Assembly (NCBI GenBank): GCA_022566975.1
Contig: JADFHV010000150.1
Location: 1 to 5,710, forward strand
Reading direction: 5' to 3'
Source of the DNA: Chloroflexota bacterium
Lineage (GTDB): Bacteria; Chloroflexota; Dehalococcoidia; SAR202; UBA11138
DNA: 5,710 nucleotides
Positions 5,582 to 5,710 of this stretch are shown here, piece by piece; position 1 is the stretch's first letter, and the number at the start of each line of letters is the position of its first letter. The position numbers and the translations under genes were made by a program. The notes beneath the pieces were generated by a model, which saw only the letters and a program-made list of their open reading frames with translations, did not search any database and was not told where the DNA came from.

Positions 5582-5642
5582 TCTTATCAGGATTGAGCCA
5601 GCAGTACAGTTTCAAGCATTCTTATCAGCAGCCTGGATTGAG
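5582..5642 (-). promoter_or_regulatory. Duplicated motif upstream of the PAL-like gene, candidate promoter or operator
   Basis: TCTTATCAG is followed directly by GATTGAG at 5582-5597. The same two halves recur at 5620-5642, separated there by a 7-bp insert, CAGCCTG. Read on the minus strand, each copy ends in CTGATAAGA or TGATAAGA, which could serve as a -10 element, and a TTGAAA lies between the copies; its spacing to the nearer copy (about 20 bp) is not ideal. The copies lie 44-104 bp upstream of the start codon in DNA that is clearly AT-richer than the genes. Promoter or operator function is inference. Confidence 0.35.
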
Positions 5643-5710
5643 TTTACCCCTACTTCTCTGCTTTCATCAAAGGTTAGTATTACAGCGGGTCAGTGAAGTT
5701 ACGTCGATGG
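5643..5710. other. Non-coding flank, no feature recognised
   Basis: This AT-richer stretch has stop codons in all three minus-strand frames. On the plus strand there is only a possible GTG near the window end, without a ribosome binding site. A gene could begin or end beyond the edge, but nothing here supports one. Confidence 0.4.

Noticed and set aside
5690..5710. Possible start of a plus-strand gene near the window end
   Set aside because: There are only a few codons after a GTG and no ribosome binding site; the evidence is too thin.

Overview
The window is GC-rich bacterial chromosomal DNA. Its AGGAGG-type ribosome binding sites, frequent AGG and ATA codons, short palindromic intergenic repeats and gene content would suit an uncultured Chloroflexota/Dehalococcoidia-like genome. 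That assignment is a weak inference; no rRNA or other marker gene is present. I found no tRNA, rRNA, CRISPR array or transposase.

Layout: (1) 1-259, minus strand: the N-terminal part of an acetamidase/formamidase-family protein, cut by the window edge. (2) 260-420: a divergent intergenic region. (3) 421-1560, plus: a DUF1501 protein. (4) 1682-3097, plus: a DUF1800 protein, the usual genomic partner of DUF1501. (5) 3253-4272, plus: a six-bladed NHL-repeat beta-propeller. Genes 3-5 lie head to tail with gaps of 121 and 155 bp, and each has a good ribosome binding site. They may be one transcription unit, but the gaps are full of hairpins, so read-through is uncertain. (6) 4273-4533: a convergent intergenic region packed with inverted repeats. 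(7) 4534-5538, minus: a second NHL-type beta-propeller. It keeps three histidines at the positions expected for the zinc ligands of peptidyl-alpha-hydroxyglycine alpha-amidating lyase (PAL). (8) 5539-5710: an AT-richer upstream region (about 44% GC by my count over 5581-5710) with a repeated motif.

How the genes might work together: DUF1501 and DUF1800 proteins co-occur widely, but their function is unsettled. DUF1501 resembles the alkaline phosphatase/sulfatase superfamily. Here neither has a recognisable Tat or Sec leader, and neither do the two propeller proteins, so all may be cytoplasmic. The surroundings (an amidase and two propellers, one probably metal-binding) suggest small-molecule or amide metabolism, but nothing here fixes a substrate.

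The strongest 'second look' items are: the zinc-triad propeller with altered PAL catalytic residues; the leaderless DUF1501-DUF1800 pair followed by an NHL gene; and palindromic repeats that share a TAGGGGCG arm but have different self-complementary cores. I see no clearly new multi-gene system.
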